Part shown: in pieces, positions 1 through 9,645 of the stretch
Position numbering within the stretch: the first letter of the stretch is position 1
How the letters are laid out: each line of letters starts with the position of its first letter
From: an uncultured Lachnospiraceae bacterium
Lineage (GTDB): Bacteria > Bacillota > Clostridia > Lachnospirales > Lachnospiraceae
DNA: 64,000 nt
Assembly (NCBI GenBank): GCA_934351255.1
Contig: CAKRJH010000005.1
Coordinates: 62,001-126,000 of the forward strand
Direction: 5' to 3'
The notes under the pieces: generated by a model
The model's input: only the letters and a program-made list of their open reading frames with translations
Databases searched by the model: none
What the model was told of the DNA's origin: nothing
Made by a program: the position numbers and the translations under genes

Positions 1-329
1 GAAGACAATATAAAAATGATCTGTCTGATGTGATCGGGATCCTTCTCGAACAGCAAAAGTCCGGTAAGCAACTCTTTCTGGATGATATAAAGAGAGCTGC
101 TGAGGAATTATATGACAGCTATCTCCAGCTCCCCGAAGCCTCCCGTGCTTTCATCGAAGCCGCTTACCAGACAACCGACCTGGCCGATTTATATCAGACG
201 ATCCGCCATACAGAAATGGCAAACAAAACTGTCCTGTCTGATTTTCAGGAGGATTATCCAAATGTACTGACGGAAGGTAATCTGTCAGACATTCTAAAAG
301 CCGCCAGAGAACGAAAAAACATTCCGTAA
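1..329 (+). CDS. C-terminal part of a protein possibly of the DUF6036 nucleotidyltransferase family (5' end outside window)
   Basis: The reading frame is open from the first bases of the window, so the start lies to the left; 108 residues and the stop codon remain. The visible part is soluble and largely helical, begins with RQYKNDLSDVIGILLEQQ and ends in a charged tail. The segment YKNDLSDVIGILxEQQKxGK recalls the C-terminal half of DUF6036-type nucleotidyltransferases of Clostridia, but the catalytic part is not in view, so this name is a weak family impression. The last 36 bases overlap the end of the convergent DUF2752 gene. Confidence 0.45.
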   Translation, partial: RQYKNDLSDVIGILLEQQKSGKQLFLDDIKRAAEELYDSYLQLPEASRAFIEAAYQTTDLADLYQTIRHTEMANKTVLSDFQEDYPNVLTEGNLSDILKAARERKNIP

Positions 330-695
330 TATTCCATAAACAATCAACCCCGCCACCATCATTCCCAGCAGTACATTCTCCACCCGCGTCGTCCGCACGC
401 TTCCCTCCCGGACATATCTCCACTCCATCCTGCCCACGATCACCGCGAGCACCGGCAGTACCACAAAACATGCGGGATTATCATAAAATGCCTCGCGGAT
501 CCGCAGATGCGCCAGGTCTACACACAGATGGGTGATGCCACAGCCGGGACACAGCAGCCCGGTGATCTTGCGGAACACACAGGGAATCATAATTCCCGTC
601 AGAGAAACAAACACATAATACAAGAAGGCAAGAATCACCACGATTCCTGCCTTCCGGATCTCGCCCCGCAGGCGATGTTTCTGACTATCTGTCAT
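294..695 (-). CDS. DUF2752 family membrane protein
   Basis: A 133-residue integral membrane protein with three predicted membrane segments, near residues 15-38, 74-92 and 107-123. Between the first two lies the family signature CPGCGIT (inside CVFRKITGLLCPGCGITH), the conserved Cys-Pro-Gly-Cys-Gly of DUF2752 proteins. Their function is unknown. It lies only 3 bp downstream of the DUF4234 gene on the same strand, so the two are probably co-transcribed. Its 3' end overlaps the cut-off gene on the other strand by 36 bp. Confidence 0.8.
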   Translation of the reverse strand: MTDSQKHRLRGEIRKAGIVVILAFLYYVFVSLTGIMIPCVFRKITGLLCPGCGITHLCVDLAHLRIREAFYDNPACFVVLPVLAVIVGRMEWRYVREGSVRTTRVENVLLGMMVAGLIVYGILRNVFSFSGGF

Positions 696-698
696 CGT

Positions 699-1046
699 TT
701 AATAACCACCCAGTGCCTTGTTGATCTCATTCTGCATCAGTGCATAATTGATGATCCCAAGACCCAGCGCCTGAAGAATGATGTACATAATGCCGCTGTT
801 GCTGGACGGACGTCCGTTCGCTGCTGCGATGGTATCCACATTCTCTCCACGCTTGTATGCCCAGTACCAGCCATAGATGTTACAGCTCAGGATCGTAAAG
901 ATCAGCGCCATGCCACCGCTGGCGGTCTGTGTATCTCCGGACAACTGCTTGAGATCATCTGTCATCACGACGAACCAGTACAACCCGTAGATTCCACAGG
1001 TGATAATGCTCAGGATGATGCAGACTCCGATGTTTCTCTGTGTCAT
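699..1046 (-). CDS. DUF4234 family membrane protein
   Basis: A 115-residue membrane protein. The N-terminal stretch RNIGVCIILSIITCGIYGLY and the following WFVVMTDDL are the hallmark of DUF4234 proteins. A second hydrophobic segment ends in CNIYGWYWAYKRGE, and a third lies near residues 87-102. Function is unknown. The start is supported by GGAGG about 5 bp upstream and by a promoter at 1097-1125. It heads a two-gene unit with the DUF2752 protein. Confidence 0.8.
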   Translation of the reverse strand: MTQRNIGVCIILSIITCGIYGLYWFVVMTDDLKQLSGDTQTASGGMALIFTILSCNIYGWYWAYKRGENVDTIAAANGRPSSNSGIMYIILQALGLGIINYALMQNEINKALGGY

Positions 1047-1096
1047 GTGTTTCCTCCTTTTGTGATAGATTCTTTTTCGTCACCATGTATCAATTT

Positions 1097-1125
1097 ATTT
1101 TACCATATACCCTATACATATGCAA
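1097..1125 (-). promoter_or_regulatory. Promoter of the DUF4234-DUF2752 unit
   Basis: On the minus strand TTGCAT (1120-1125) and TAAAAT (1097-1102) are separated by 17 bp, about 50 bp before the start codon at 1046. This is a good match to a housekeeping promoter. Confidence 0.6.
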
Positions 1126-1203
1126 CAAATGCGAGATATGTGTCAGGGTTTGCGCAAAACTTTTGTATCACATCATAATGTCCCGGTTGCAGCCTCTTAC
1201 ACG

Positions 1204-1941
1204 CTACTCTGTCACCGGCGCAAAGGAACGTTTTGTCGCCTCATACATGGCAATGCTCGCCGCGATCGGCAGATTCAGGCTGTCTATGGCATGGCTGTGC
1301 GGTATGATCACCGAAGTCCCTACCTCCAGAAACTCCCGTGGCAGGCCGGTCGCCTCATTGCCAAAGATCAGTGAAAAGTGGCCGGACGGGCTCACTTCAT
1401 GCAGCGTCTTTTTGGCCTGAAGCATGAACGGATACAGTTCGCGCTCCCCATATCCTTCCAGATATTCCTCAAAGCTGTCAAAATACCGGAGGTCAGTCGA
1501 GAAGATCGCTCCCATGGAGGCCCTGACCACCTTGGGATCAAAGGCATCGACCGCAGGCCGGATGATGGCCATATGGTTCATGCCAAATCCCAGTGCACTT
1601 CGCATGATCGTTCCCATGTTTCCGGCATTGGACGGATTGACCAGCACGATATGGGATGCGTCTGCCTCCAGCGGTTCCTCCCACTTACGGAATTCTCCGA
1701 TCACGTAACAGTTTTCCTTCTGGGATAGGACGTTGAAGATCTTATCCGCCTGTATCATCTCCACCTGTGCCTCCCGACACAGTTTCTGCAGCTTGTCAAA
1801 GGTCTCTCCCGGTTTCAGGCTGGAATGTATGTAGACCCGGTTCACCTGCTGCGGCTTGAACCGGAGCAGTTCAAAGGTCAGTGTGATCCCCAGTGCATAG
1901 GACACGGGATCATCTTTTCGATATCGCTTATATGTTGCCAT
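1204..1941 (-). CDS. TrmH/SpoU-type RNA 2'-O-methyltransferase
   Basis: A 245-residue protein of the SPOUT class, expected to transfer a methyl group from SAM to a ribose 2'-OH of tRNA or rRNA; the exact target is not predictable. Motifs of the knotted methyltransferase fold are visible: NPSNAGNMGTIMRSALGFG (motif 1), LIFGNEATGLP (motif 2) and LNLPIAASIAMYEA (motif 3). The start at 1941 is chosen because GGAGAG precedes it and the protein from MATYKRY onward matches the family length. It is the last gene of the uvrC-hprK-pth-mfd run, 19 bp after the lipoprotein gene. Confidence 0.88.
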   Translation of the reverse strand: MATYKRYRKDDPVSYALGITLTFELLRFKPQQVNRVYIHSSLKPGETFDKLQKLCREAQVEMIQADKIFNVLSQKENCYVIGEFRKWEEPLEADASHIVLVNPSNAGNMGTIMRSALGFGMNHMAIIRPAVDAFDPKVVRASMGAIFSTDLRYFDSFEEYLEGYGERELYPFMLQAKKTLHEVSPSGHFSLIFGNEATGLPREFLEVGTSVIIPHSHAIDSLNLPIAASIAMYEATKRSFAPVTE

Positions 1942-1960
1942 GTTCTCTCCATTCGCTTGT

Positions 1961-2647
1961 TTATAATTCCATCTGGTTCCAGAAATCCTTGCCGATATTG
2001 ACCCTGACATCCTTCATCCAGCCGGCATATTTTTTCTTGAACATATCGGTCTGTCTCTGGCTGATGACCTTCTCCTTCTCCTCGCGGGTAGCCGCCTCGT
2101 CATCCGACACCTCTGTGGATGCCTCATCGGTGGAGACGAAGTACATCTTTTTGGCCAGCGCATGCTGCTGATAGATCTCACTGATCTGCGAGACATTCAG
2201 ATCATACTCACTGCGGTCTGCCGTATCCGCACTCTCGACCAGCTCCTGTGCAGCCAGATTGGCCTGATCCTTCTCATCGCTGGTCAGCTCCACGTTTTCC
2301 TCTTCGGCCTCGGCGCAGATGATATGCACCTGTGTGATCGTATTGATCACTTCCTCCTTGGCCTCATCGCCGATCGTGGACTTGCCGCTGAGTCCGCCGG
2401 TTCCCAGGTTGTAGTTCCAGATCTGATCCCCGAACGATCCCTCGTACTGCCTCTTCAGAAAATAACAGTAACTGCGGATCTCTCCGTAGTTGATGTCATC
2501 TTTTCCCACGGTCATGACCACCGAGGATGAGACAAAATCCTTCGTGGCGATCTCTTTCGTTCCGTTTCCGCAGCCGGTCATGGCGCAGGCGGCGACTGCC
2601 GCTGCAAGCACCAGACTGACTGCTTTTTTATTCCATCGTCTTCTCAT
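1961..2647 (-). CDS. Putative lipoprotein with a SurA/PrsA-like N-terminal region
   Basis: A 228-residue exported protein. A charged start (MRRRWNKK), a hydrophobic stretch and the lipobox AMTGC near residue 23 indicate a lipoprotein signal. The mature part is acidic and helical (VGKDDINYGEIRSYCYFLK and later helices), resembling the N-terminal chaperone region of SurA/PrsA foldases. No parvulin isomerase domain follows. The start at 2647 places the signal peptide correctly and overlaps the end of mfd by 20 bp, which suggests translational coupling. A role in folding of secreted proteins is inference from fold resemblance and its lack of an enzymatic domain leaves the job open. Confidence 0.65.
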   Translation of the reverse strand: MRRRWNKKAVSLVLAAAVAACAMTGCGNGTKEIATKDFVSSSVVMTVGKDDINYGEIRSYCYFLKRQYEGSFGDQIWNYNLGTGGLSGKSTIGDEAKEEVINTITQVHIICAEAEEENVELTSDEKDQANLAAQELVESADTADRSEYDLNVSQISEIYQQHALAKKMYFVSTDEASTEVSDDEAATREEKEKVISQRQTDMFKKKYAGWMKDVRVNIGKDFWNQMEL

Positions 2648-5600
2648 CGTTATCCTGATTTCCTTTCCTGTTCTGCTCCCCATCCCGGGAGACCGCAAGT
2701 CCACGGATACTGTCCACGATCTGTTCCATCTGTCCAAACAGTTCCTCCGGCTTTGGCATCTCCTTGTTCAAAGGATACAGAAAATACGGTTCATTTTTTC
2801 CGACAAATTTTAATCTGCCCTGATAATATTCTATCATCTCCGGGATCTTTTCGACAGCTATTTTTGCATTTGGCTGCAGATAGAACCGAATGCCGTCCGG
2901 TTTTCTGACCACCTGGATCAGTCCGGCACGGTGCGCCTGTGCCTTGATCAGCGCGATCCGCAGCAGATTGACCGCCGGTTTCGGAGGCTCCGTAAATCGG
3001 TCCGCCATCTCCTCTTCCATATCCAGCATCTCTTCCCGGGTCTCGATCCCGGCAATTCTCTTGTACATATCCAGCTTCTGGAATTCGCTCTTAATATAGG
3101 TCGCCGGAATATAGGCATCCACCGGAAGATCGATCGTCGTCTCGAACTCTTCCTCGGGTGATTTGAGTCCCTTCATCGTCAGCACAGCGTCATTGAGCAT
3201 CTTGCAGTACAGGTCGTATCCCACGGCCTCCATGTGTCCCGACTGCGCCGCCCCCAGAAGATTGCCGGCTCCACGGATCTCCAGATCGCGCATGGCCACC
3301 TTGATCCCGGATCCCAGATCCGTGTATTCGCGGATCGCGGACAGTCTCTTTTCGGCCACTTCCCTGAGCATCTTATCACGCTTGTACATCAGAAAGGCAT
3401 AGGCCGTTCTGCTGGAACGTCCCACGCGGCCGCGGAGCTGGTAAAGCTGTGACAGACCCATCTGATCGGCATTGTCGATGATGATCGTATTGACATTGGA
3501 AATGTCCAGGCCGGTCTCTATGATCGTCGTGGCGATCAGTACCTCGATCTCTCCCTGGATAAAGTCCATCATGATCTGCTCGAGCTGGCGCTCGCTCATC
3601 TGCCCATGCGCATAGGCCACCCGGGCATCCGGCACCAGCCTCTGCACCTCCGCCGCCACCTCATCAATGTTCCTGACGCGGTTGTAGACGTAGTACACCT
3701 GGCCTCCTCTGGCCAGCTCGCGGTTGATCGCCTCGCGGATGATCTCTTTGTTGTGTTCCATGACAAAGGTCTGGATCGGCAGACGGTCCACCGGCGGCTC
3801 CTCGAGCACACTCATGTCCCGGATCCCGATCAGGCTCATGTGCAGTGTCCTCGGGATCGGTGTGGCGCTCAGTGTCAGCACATCGACATTGCCCTTCATC
3901 TGCTTGATCTTTTCCTTGTGGGTGACACCGAAGCGCTGTTCCTCGTCGACGATCAGCAGTCCCAGATTCTTGAAAGAGACATCCTTGGACAACAGCCGGT
4001 GCGTACCGATCACAATGTCCACTTCGCCTTTTTTCAGTCGCTCGATCGTGTGTTTCTGCTGGGTCGTCGTCCGAAATCTCGACAACAGTTCCACATTGAC
4101 CGGAAACTGTCCGAGTCTCTCCAGCATGGTATTGTAATGCTGCTGCGCCAGTATCGTCGTCGGCACCAGAAATGCCACCTGTTTGTTGTCATTGACCGCC
4201 TTAAATGCCGCGCGGATCGCGATCTCCGTCTTGCCGTAACCCACATCTCCGCACACCAGACGATCCATGATCTTATCACTTTCCATATCCTTCTTGGTGG
4301 CGGCAATGGCGTCGAGCTGATCCGTCGTCTCCTCAAACGGGAACATCTCCTCGAACTCCTGCTGCCAGACCGTGTCCGGCCCGAACTGATACCCCTTCAT
4401 CTGCTGCCTTCTGGCATACAGTTCGACCAGTTCCTTCGCAATGTCCTGCACCGCACCGCGCACGCGGCTCTTGGTCTTCTTCCATTCGACGGAATTGAGT
4501 TTGTTCAGTTTCGGCTTTTTGGCAGCCTCCTTGTCCGCATATTTCTGCAGGACATCCAAAGAGGACGCCGGCACATACAGATTGCCCCCGTCTCCGTATT
4601 CGATCTTGATAAAGTCCTTGGTCACTCCGTCGACTTTGATCTTCTCAATACCGCGGTAGATTCCCAGTCCATGATTCTCATGCACGACAAAATCGCCGAC
4701 ATGCAGTTCATTGAAACTCTGGATCACCTGACCGTCATATCGTTTTTGTTTCTTGCGGCGGTTCCGCTTTCTCGCACCGAACACATCGGTCTCGGTCAGT
4801 ACCACAAACTTCTGGTTCGGATAGACAAACCCTCTGCGAAGCCCGCCATAGCTGACCATCACCTGGCCTGCCTCCAGCGGCACATCCATCTCCTCGCGGA
4901 AAAATGCCTGCACCTCGTAAGTCTGCAGATCCTGCGCCAGACGCTGCCCTCTGGTTCTGGAACCGGACAGCAGTACCACCCGGAAGCCCTGTTTCTGCCA
5001 CTGGGCAATGTCCCCGGCCAGCATCTCAAAATGCTGGTTGTACGAAGGCACAGACTGCACATTTAATGCCAGGCTCTGTGCCGCGCTGATGCCGTTCGGA
5101 AGCACATCAAGCATCGTCAGATACACGGTATTTTTCCGCGCAAGCATGCCCGATACCGCATCCGCCCCATAGATGAGCCCCATCTGACCGGGCAGGATAT
5201 ATCCCTGTTCCAGTCTGGATTTCATACTCTCCGTAAACTCAAACTCGACCGCATCCATCGCCTCCCGGCAATGTCCCGGATCATCCACAAAAAACAGCGT
5301 GTCATCCTGCGGGAAATAGTCAAACACCGAGCCGAGTGACGCATCGAAATACGGCAGGAAACTCTCCAGCCCCATGCGTCCCCTGGTGACTTCCATGGTG
5401 TCCTGCCAGTTGTGTATGGTCTTGGTGAGCTGCTGATAGGCCTCCGTCTTCTTTGCCTTGAGCAGCTTTTTTCCGACGCTCTCGAACTCCTCCTGCACCT
5501 TCTGCAGTCCGGCTGTGATCTGCGCCTCATCCAGCACGATCTCCGATGCCGGAAATACCGTGATCTCCGGAACACGCTGGATCGATCTCTGACTCTGCAC

Positions 5601-6215
5601 GTCAAAGGACTGGATCGTATCGATCTCATCGCCCCACAGTTCCACACGATATGGGCATTCCTCCGTCGGGGAATAAATGTCCAGGATTCCTCCGCGGATC
5701 GAGAATTGTCCGGGCTGCTCGACCTGATCCAGTCTCTCGTATCCCATATCGACAAGATCCGCCGCCATATCCTCCAGTTCCAGAATATCCGCTTCCCGCA
5801 GTACCCGGACCGCCCGGCGGTATACCTGTGCATCCTGCACCTGTTCCATGGCCGCCGTCATGGTCGTCACAAAGATCCCGCTGTCCCGGCTCATCAGTGC
5901 ATGGATCGCCTGCAGACGCTCGACCGCCAATGCATTGCCATGGACATCCGCACTGTAAAAAATGACATCCTTGGCCGGGTAAAACCAGACGTCCCGGCCA
6001 AAGACCCTGAAGTCCGAGATCAGCTCACGGGCATGCACTTCGTCCGCTGCCACCACGACCGTCCATCCGCTGTCACGGCGCAGTCCCTGGATCAACTGAA
6101 CCTTCTGGCTTTCCAGACAGCCTGAAATGTGAATAGGGAGTCTCCTGCGTGACAGGCACTCCCTGGCGGTCTGTATAGTATTCATCTCTTCTAATGGCTG
6201 CAATAACGTATGCAT
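2628..6215 (-). CDS. mfd: Transcription-repair coupling factor Mfd
   Basis: Mfd is the ATP-dependent translocase that removes RNA polymerase stalled at DNA lesions and recruits the UvrABC repair system. The 1195 residues show the expected order: a UvrB-like module near the N-terminus, a CarD-like polymerase-interaction domain (NELHVGDFVVHENHGLGIY), the translocase core with GDVGYGKTEIA (Walker A), DEEQRFGV (Walker B) and QLRGRVGRS (motif VI), and a C-terminal TRCF domain. The start at 6215 is chosen because GGAGG lies 5-6 bp before it; a start 4 codons upstream has no ribosome site. It lies 17 bp after pth, in one run with uvrC, a plausible repair grouping. Confidence 0.97.
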   Translation of the reverse strand: MHTLLQPLEEMNTIQTARECLSRRRLPIHISGCLESQKVQLIQGLRRDSGWTVVVAADEVHARELISDFRVFGRDVWFYPAKDVIFYSADVHGNALAVERLQAIHALMSRDSGIFVTTMTAAMEQVQDAQVYRRAVRVLREADILELEDMAADLVDMGYERLDQVEQPGQFSIRGGILDIYSPTEECPYRVELWGDEIDTIQSFDVQSQRSIQRVPEITVFPASEIVLDEAQITAGLQKVQEEFESVGKKLLKAKKTEAYQQLTKTIHNWQDTMEVTRGRMGLESFLPYFDASLGSVFDYFPQDDTLFFVDDPGHCREAMDAVEFEFTESMKSRLEQGYILPGQMGLIYGADAVSGMLARKNTVYLTMLDVLPNGISAAQSLALNVQSVPSYNQHFEMLAGDIAQWQKQGFRVVLLSGSRTRGQRLAQDLQTYEVQAFFREEMDVPLEAGQVMVSYGGLRRGFVYPNQKFVVLTETDVFGARKRNRRKKQKRYDGQVIQSFNELHVGDFVVHENHGLGIYRGIEKIKVDGVTKDFIKIEYGDGGNLYVPASSLDVLQKYADKEAAKKPKLNKLNSVEWKKTKSRVRGAVQDIAKELVELYARRQQMKGYQFGPDTVWQQEFEEMFPFEETTDQLDAIAATKKDMESDKIMDRLVCGDVGYGKTEIAIRAAFKAVNDNKQVAFLVPTTILAQQHYNTMLERLGQFPVNVELLSRFRTTTQQKHTIERLKKGEVDIVIGTHRLLSKDVSFKNLGLLIVDEEQRFGVTHKEKIKQMKGNVDVLTLSATPIPRTLHMSLIGIRDMSVLEEPPVDRLPIQTFVMEHNKEIIREAINRELARGGQVYYVYNRVRNIDEVAAEVQRLVPDARVAYAHGQMSERQLEQIMMDFIQGEIEVLIATTIIETGLDISNVNTIIIDNADQMGLSQLYQLRGRVGRSSRTAYAFLMYKRDKMLREVAEKRLSAIREYTDLGSGIKVAMRDLEIRGAGNLLGAAQSGHMEAVGYDLYCKMLNDAVLTMKGLKSPEEEFETTIDLPVDAYIPATYIKSEFQKLDMYKRIAGIETREEMLDMEEEMADRFTEPPKPAVNLLRIALIKAQAHRAGLIQVVRKPDGIRFYLQPNAKIAVEKIPEMIEYYQGRLKFVGKNEPYFLYPLNKEMPKPEELFGQMEQIVDSIRGLAVSRDGEQNRKGNQDNDEKTME

Positions 6216-6232
6216 GTCTGCCTCCATTTCGA

Positions 6233-6799
6233 CTATTTGTTGTTAAACTGGTTCATCGCCGCATTGACATCTCGATCCAGGATCACCTCACAGGCCTGCA
6301 CCGCATGAGCCAGTCCCTCGCGCACCAGCGGCTCCTCCTCTTTCGGAAACCGGCCCAGCACATGATCGGCCAGATCCCATCCCTGCGGCTTGTGGCCGAC
6401 GCCGATGCGGATCCTGGCAAAGTTCTGTGTCCCCACATGGGCGATAATGCTCTTCATGCCATTGTGTCCACCGGCGCTTCCCTTCGGACGGATGCGCAGC
6501 TTGCCGGTGTCCAGATCCACGTCATCGTAGATCACGATCAGCTCAGACTCGGGATCCACCTTAAAGTAATCCACCAGCGGCCCCACGCTCTCCCCGCTCA
6601 GGTTCATATACGTCTGCGGCATGGCCAGAAGCACCTTCTGACCGGCGATCACGCCCTGCCCCAGAATCGCCTTATGTTTCTTTTTGTCCATGGAAATGCC
6701 ATAGGCATCCGCGATCGCTGTGATCGCGGAGAACCCGATATTGTGGCGGGTTCCGTCATATTTACGCTCAGGATTTCCCAAGCCCACGATAATATACAT
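6233..6799 (-). CDS. pth: Peptidyl-tRNA hydrolase
   Basis: Pth cleaves peptidyl-tRNA released prematurely from ribosomes, recycling tRNA. The 188-residue length is standard. Conserved features are the start YIIVGLGNPERKYDGTRHN, with the catalytic His in TRHNIGF, then TYMNLSGESV, YDDVDLDTGKLRIRP and GSAGGHNGMKSI. GGAG lies about 9 bp before the start. It sits between hprK (22 bp upstream) and mfd (17 bp downstream), a common pth-mfd pairing in Firmicutes. Confidence 0.97.
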   Translation of the reverse strand: MYIIVGLGNPERKYDGTRHNIGFSAITAIADAYGISMDKKKHKAILGQGVIAGQKVLLAMPQTYMNLSGESVGPLVDYFKVDPESELIVIYDDVDLDTGKLRIRPKGSAGGHNGMKSIIAHVGTQNFARIRIGVGHKPQGWDLADHVLGRFPKEEEPLVREGLAHAVQACEVILDRDVNAAMNQFNNK

Positions 6800-6821
6800 A
6801 TCTTTTCTCCAAATCCTGCTC

Positions 6822-7793
6822 TTACTGCTCTTTTTTCTTGGCCATCTTCTGCTCGATATTGCTGGTCACACGGTTGTACAACTCGACTGCCGCATTGTAA
6901 CCCATCTTCTTCTGTCTGTGGTTGATGGCTGCAGACTCACAGATGACCGCCAGATTTCGTCCGGAACGGATCGGAATGGAGTGGCATACCACCTGCTTTC
7001 CCAGGAAGTCGATATACTGCTCGTTCAGTCCCATGCGGTCGTAGTCCATCTCGCGGTTGTACTCCTCCAGCTTGATGACCAGATTGATCTCCTGTTTGTT
7101 CTTGACACTCTGCACACCGAACAATGTCTTGGCATCGATGATACCAATGCCTCGAAGCTCGATGAAGTGTCTGGTGATCTCCGGAGAGGTTCCTATCAAC
7201 AGCTTGTCATTGATACGGCGCAGCTCCACCACATCATCCGATACCAGACGATGTCCGCGGTGGATCAGCTCGATCGCCACCTCTGACTTACCGATGCCGC
7301 TCTCACCCATGATGAGAACGCCCTCGCCAAAGATATCCACAAGCACACCGTGTACGGAGCAGCTCGGCGCAAGTTTTTCATTGAGCCAGCGGATCAGATC
7401 CGCCATGAAAGAAGAGGTTCCGTCGCTGGTCTTTAAGATCGGCACCTTGTGGGCCGCTGCCAGTTCCAGCACATAATCCGGCACGTCAATGTTTCGGCAG
7501 TATACGATGGCCGGTGGCGGTGTGCTGTCCGCATGTCCGGTCATGATCTTCTCCAGCACCTCCAGACAATACTCTCTGGTCTTGGTCTGCATGTAGGTAT
7601 TTTCCACATGGCCGATCAACTGGATACGACCGGAATCATAATAGTCAAAATAGCCTGCCAGCTGCAATGCCGGTCGATTGATATCGGACTGTGTGATCAT
7701 CACCTGTTCAATGTCAATCTCCGGGGTGAGATTCGTCAGTTCCAGATCCTTGATCAGTTTGGTGAGTTCCACCTCGTGTTTGGTATTTAACAT
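6822..7793 (-). CDS. hprK: HPr kinase/phosphorylase
   Basis: HprK phosphorylates HPr on Ser46 using ATP or PPi and also removes that phosphate. Through CcpA it sets carbon catabolite repression and PTS activity. The 323-residue protein has the N-terminal HprK domain and a C-terminal kinase domain with the P-loop GESGIGKSEVAIELI, followed by HRLVSDDVVE and the HprK signature ELRGIGIIDAKTLFG. The ATG at 7793, two bases after the uvrC stop and preceded by AAAGGA, is preferred over an in-frame TTG inside the uvrC stop region. Co-transcription with uvrC is near certain. Confidence 0.96.
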   Translation of the reverse strand: MLNTKHEVELTKLIKDLELTNLTPEIDIEQVMITQSDINRPALQLAGYFDYYDSGRIQLIGHVENTYMQTKTREYCLEVLEKIMTGHADSTPPPAIVYCRNIDVPDYVLELAAAHKVPILKTSDGTSSFMADLIRWLNEKLAPSCSVHGVLVDIFGEGVLIMGESGIGKSEVAIELIHRGHRLVSDDVVELRRINDKLLIGTSPEITRHFIELRGIGIIDAKTLFGVQSVKNKQEINLVIKLEEYNREMDYDRMGLNEQYIDFLGKQVVCHSIPIRSGRNLAVICESAAINHRQKKMGYNAAVELYNRVTSNIEQKMAKKKEQ

Positions 7794-7795
7794 AG

Positions 7796-9634
7796 TCAAC
7801 CGTCCTTTCTTTGTTGGAAAAATGTATAAACCGCTTCCGCGGCAGCTGTATTCATCGTCTCTACGGCAGCCAGTTCCTCCACGGAGGCCGCACCGATCGC
7901 TTCCGGCGAGGCAAAATGACGCATCAGTGCCTTGCGCCTCTTGGGGCCGATCCCCGGAATGTCATCCAGGATCGAGTGCACCTGCACCTTGCTTCGCAGG
8001 GAACGGTGGTATTCGATCGCAAAACGGTGTACCTCGTCCTGTATCCTCGTCATGAGATGGAAGCCCTCGCTGCCCACCTCGACCGGCAGTTCCCGTCCCT
8101 GAAAATACAATCCTCTCGTCCGATGGCGGTCATCCTTGACCATGCCGCAGACCGGAATGTTCATCCCAAGCGATGCGATCACTTCCTCGGCCACATGAAC
8201 CTGACCGCTTCCACCGTCCATCATGATCAGATCCGGATATCTCTCGAACCCGTCAGACTGAATCCTCTGCCCATGTTCCAGCCGCCGCCCGAGCACTTCG
8301 CGCATGCTCGCATAGTCGTCCGGCCCCTGTACAGTCCGGATCCTGAACTTGCGGTAATCGCTCCTCTTTGGTTTGCCGTCCTCGAAGACTACCATGGAGC
8401 CCACAGACTGGAAGCCGCTGATATTGGAGATATCATAGGACTCCACGCGATGGACTTCCTCCATCCCGAGCCATCCGGCGATCTGCTGCATCGCACCGGT
8501 CGTGCGCTGTTCCTCACGCCGCAGTTTCTGGGCATCCTGCTCCAGAACCATCGTGGCATTCTTGTGAGCCAGCTCCACCAGCCGCTCCTTCTGTCCCTTT
8601 CGCGGAACCAGGATCGTCACCTTGTTGCCTCGCTTTTCGCTGAGCCAGTCCTGGATCAGCGTCCTGTCTTCTATGTCATATTCTATCATGAGTTCCTTGG
8701 GAATAAAAGGCGTACCGGAGTAAAACTGCTTGAGAAAACTCTGCAGGATCTCCTGTCTGGTCTCCCCATCCACTCCGTTCAGATGAAAATGATCCCGGCC
8801 GATCATGCGCCCCTCACGCACAAAAAACACCTGAACCACCGCCTCAGACTGATCCTTGGCCAGCGCAATGATATCCCGGTCCATGCCGCCGAAATCGGTG
8901 ATCTTCTGTCTGACACCGGATTTGCGCACACTCTCCATCAGATCACGACAGGTCGCAGCCTCCTCAAATGCCATAGCCTCCGATGCCGCCAGCATCTTCG
9001 CCTCCAGATAGGACATCACTTCCTCTGTATGCCCCTCCAACAGACGAAGCGCCGCAGCAAACCGTTTCTGATAGTCCTCTTTGGACACTCTGCCCTGGCA
9101 GGGCGCATCGCACTGCTTAATATGATAGTTCAGGCATGGTCTCTCTTTGCCGCAGTCTCTTGGCAGCACCCTGCTGCACGTCCGGATCCGGTAGATCTTC
9201 TGCACCAGTTCCAGCGTGTCCTTTGCTGCCCCGGCACTGGTATACGGTCCAAAATATTTGCAGTGGTCTCTTTTTTGCTGGCGCGAAAAAATCAGCCGGG
9301 GGAAATCTTCCCCGACTGTCGCTTTGATGTAAGGATACGTCTTGTCATCCTTCAGCATGGTATTGTACTTCGGGCGATGCTCCTTGATCAGGTTATTTTC
9401 CAGAACCAGAGCCTCCACCTCGGAGTCTGTGATAATGTACTCGAAATGATCGATCTGCGAGATCATCCGCTCGATCTTGGGAGAAACTTTTCTCCCAGGT
9501 TGAAAATACTGCCGGACACGGTTTTTTAAGCTGATCGCCTTTCCCACGTAGATGATGGCATCCCGTGAGTCGTGCATCAGATAAACACCTGGCTTGCCCG
9601 GCAGTTTTTTAAGTTCCTCTTCTAATACAAACAA
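7796..9634 (-). CDS. uvrC: Excinuclease ABC subunit C
   Basis: UvrC makes both incisions beside a UvrB-marked lesion in nucleotide excision repair. In order, the 612 residues show a GIY-YIG nuclease domain (GVYLMHDSRDAIIYVGKA), a UVR motif (AMAFEEAATCRDLMESV near residue 215), the UvrC RNase H-like domain (VESYDISNISGFQSVGSMVV) and C-terminal helix-hairpin-helix motifs (LDDIPGIGPKRRKALM). The likely start is TTG at 9634 with AGGGAAA upstream; no ATG fits before the GIY motif. It begins 11 bp after the C39-like gene and runs directly into hprK. Confidence 0.96.
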   Translation of the reverse strand: MFVLEEELKKLPGKPGVYLMHDSRDAIIYVGKAISLKNRVRQYFQPGRKVSPKIERMISQIDHFEYIITDSEVEALVLENNLIKEHRPKYNTMLKDDKTYPYIKATVGEDFPRLIFSRQQKRDHCKYFGPYTSAGAAKDTLELVQKIYRIRTCSRVLPRDCGKERPCLNYHIKQCDAPCQGRVSKEDYQKRFAAALRLLEGHTEEVMSYLEAKMLAASEAMAFEEAATCRDLMESVRKSGVRQKITDFGGMDRDIIALAKDQSEAVVQVFFVREGRMIGRDHFHLNGVDGETRQEILQSFLKQFYSGTPFIPKELMIEYDIEDRTLIQDWLSEKRGNKVTILVPRKGQKERLVELAHKNATMVLEQDAQKLRREEQRTTGAMQQIAGWLGMEEVHRVESYDISNISGFQSVGSMVVFEDGKPKRSDYRKFRIRTVQGPDDYASMREVLGRRLEHGQRIQSDGFERYPDLIMMDGGSGQVHVAEEVIASLGMNIPVCGMVKDDRHRTRGLYFQGRELPVEVGSEGFHLMTRIQDEVHRFAIEYHRSLRSKVQVHSILDDIPGIGPKRRKALMRHFASPEAIGAASVEELAAVETMNTAAAEAVYTFFQQRKDG

Positions 9635-9645
9635 TGTTCGTTTCC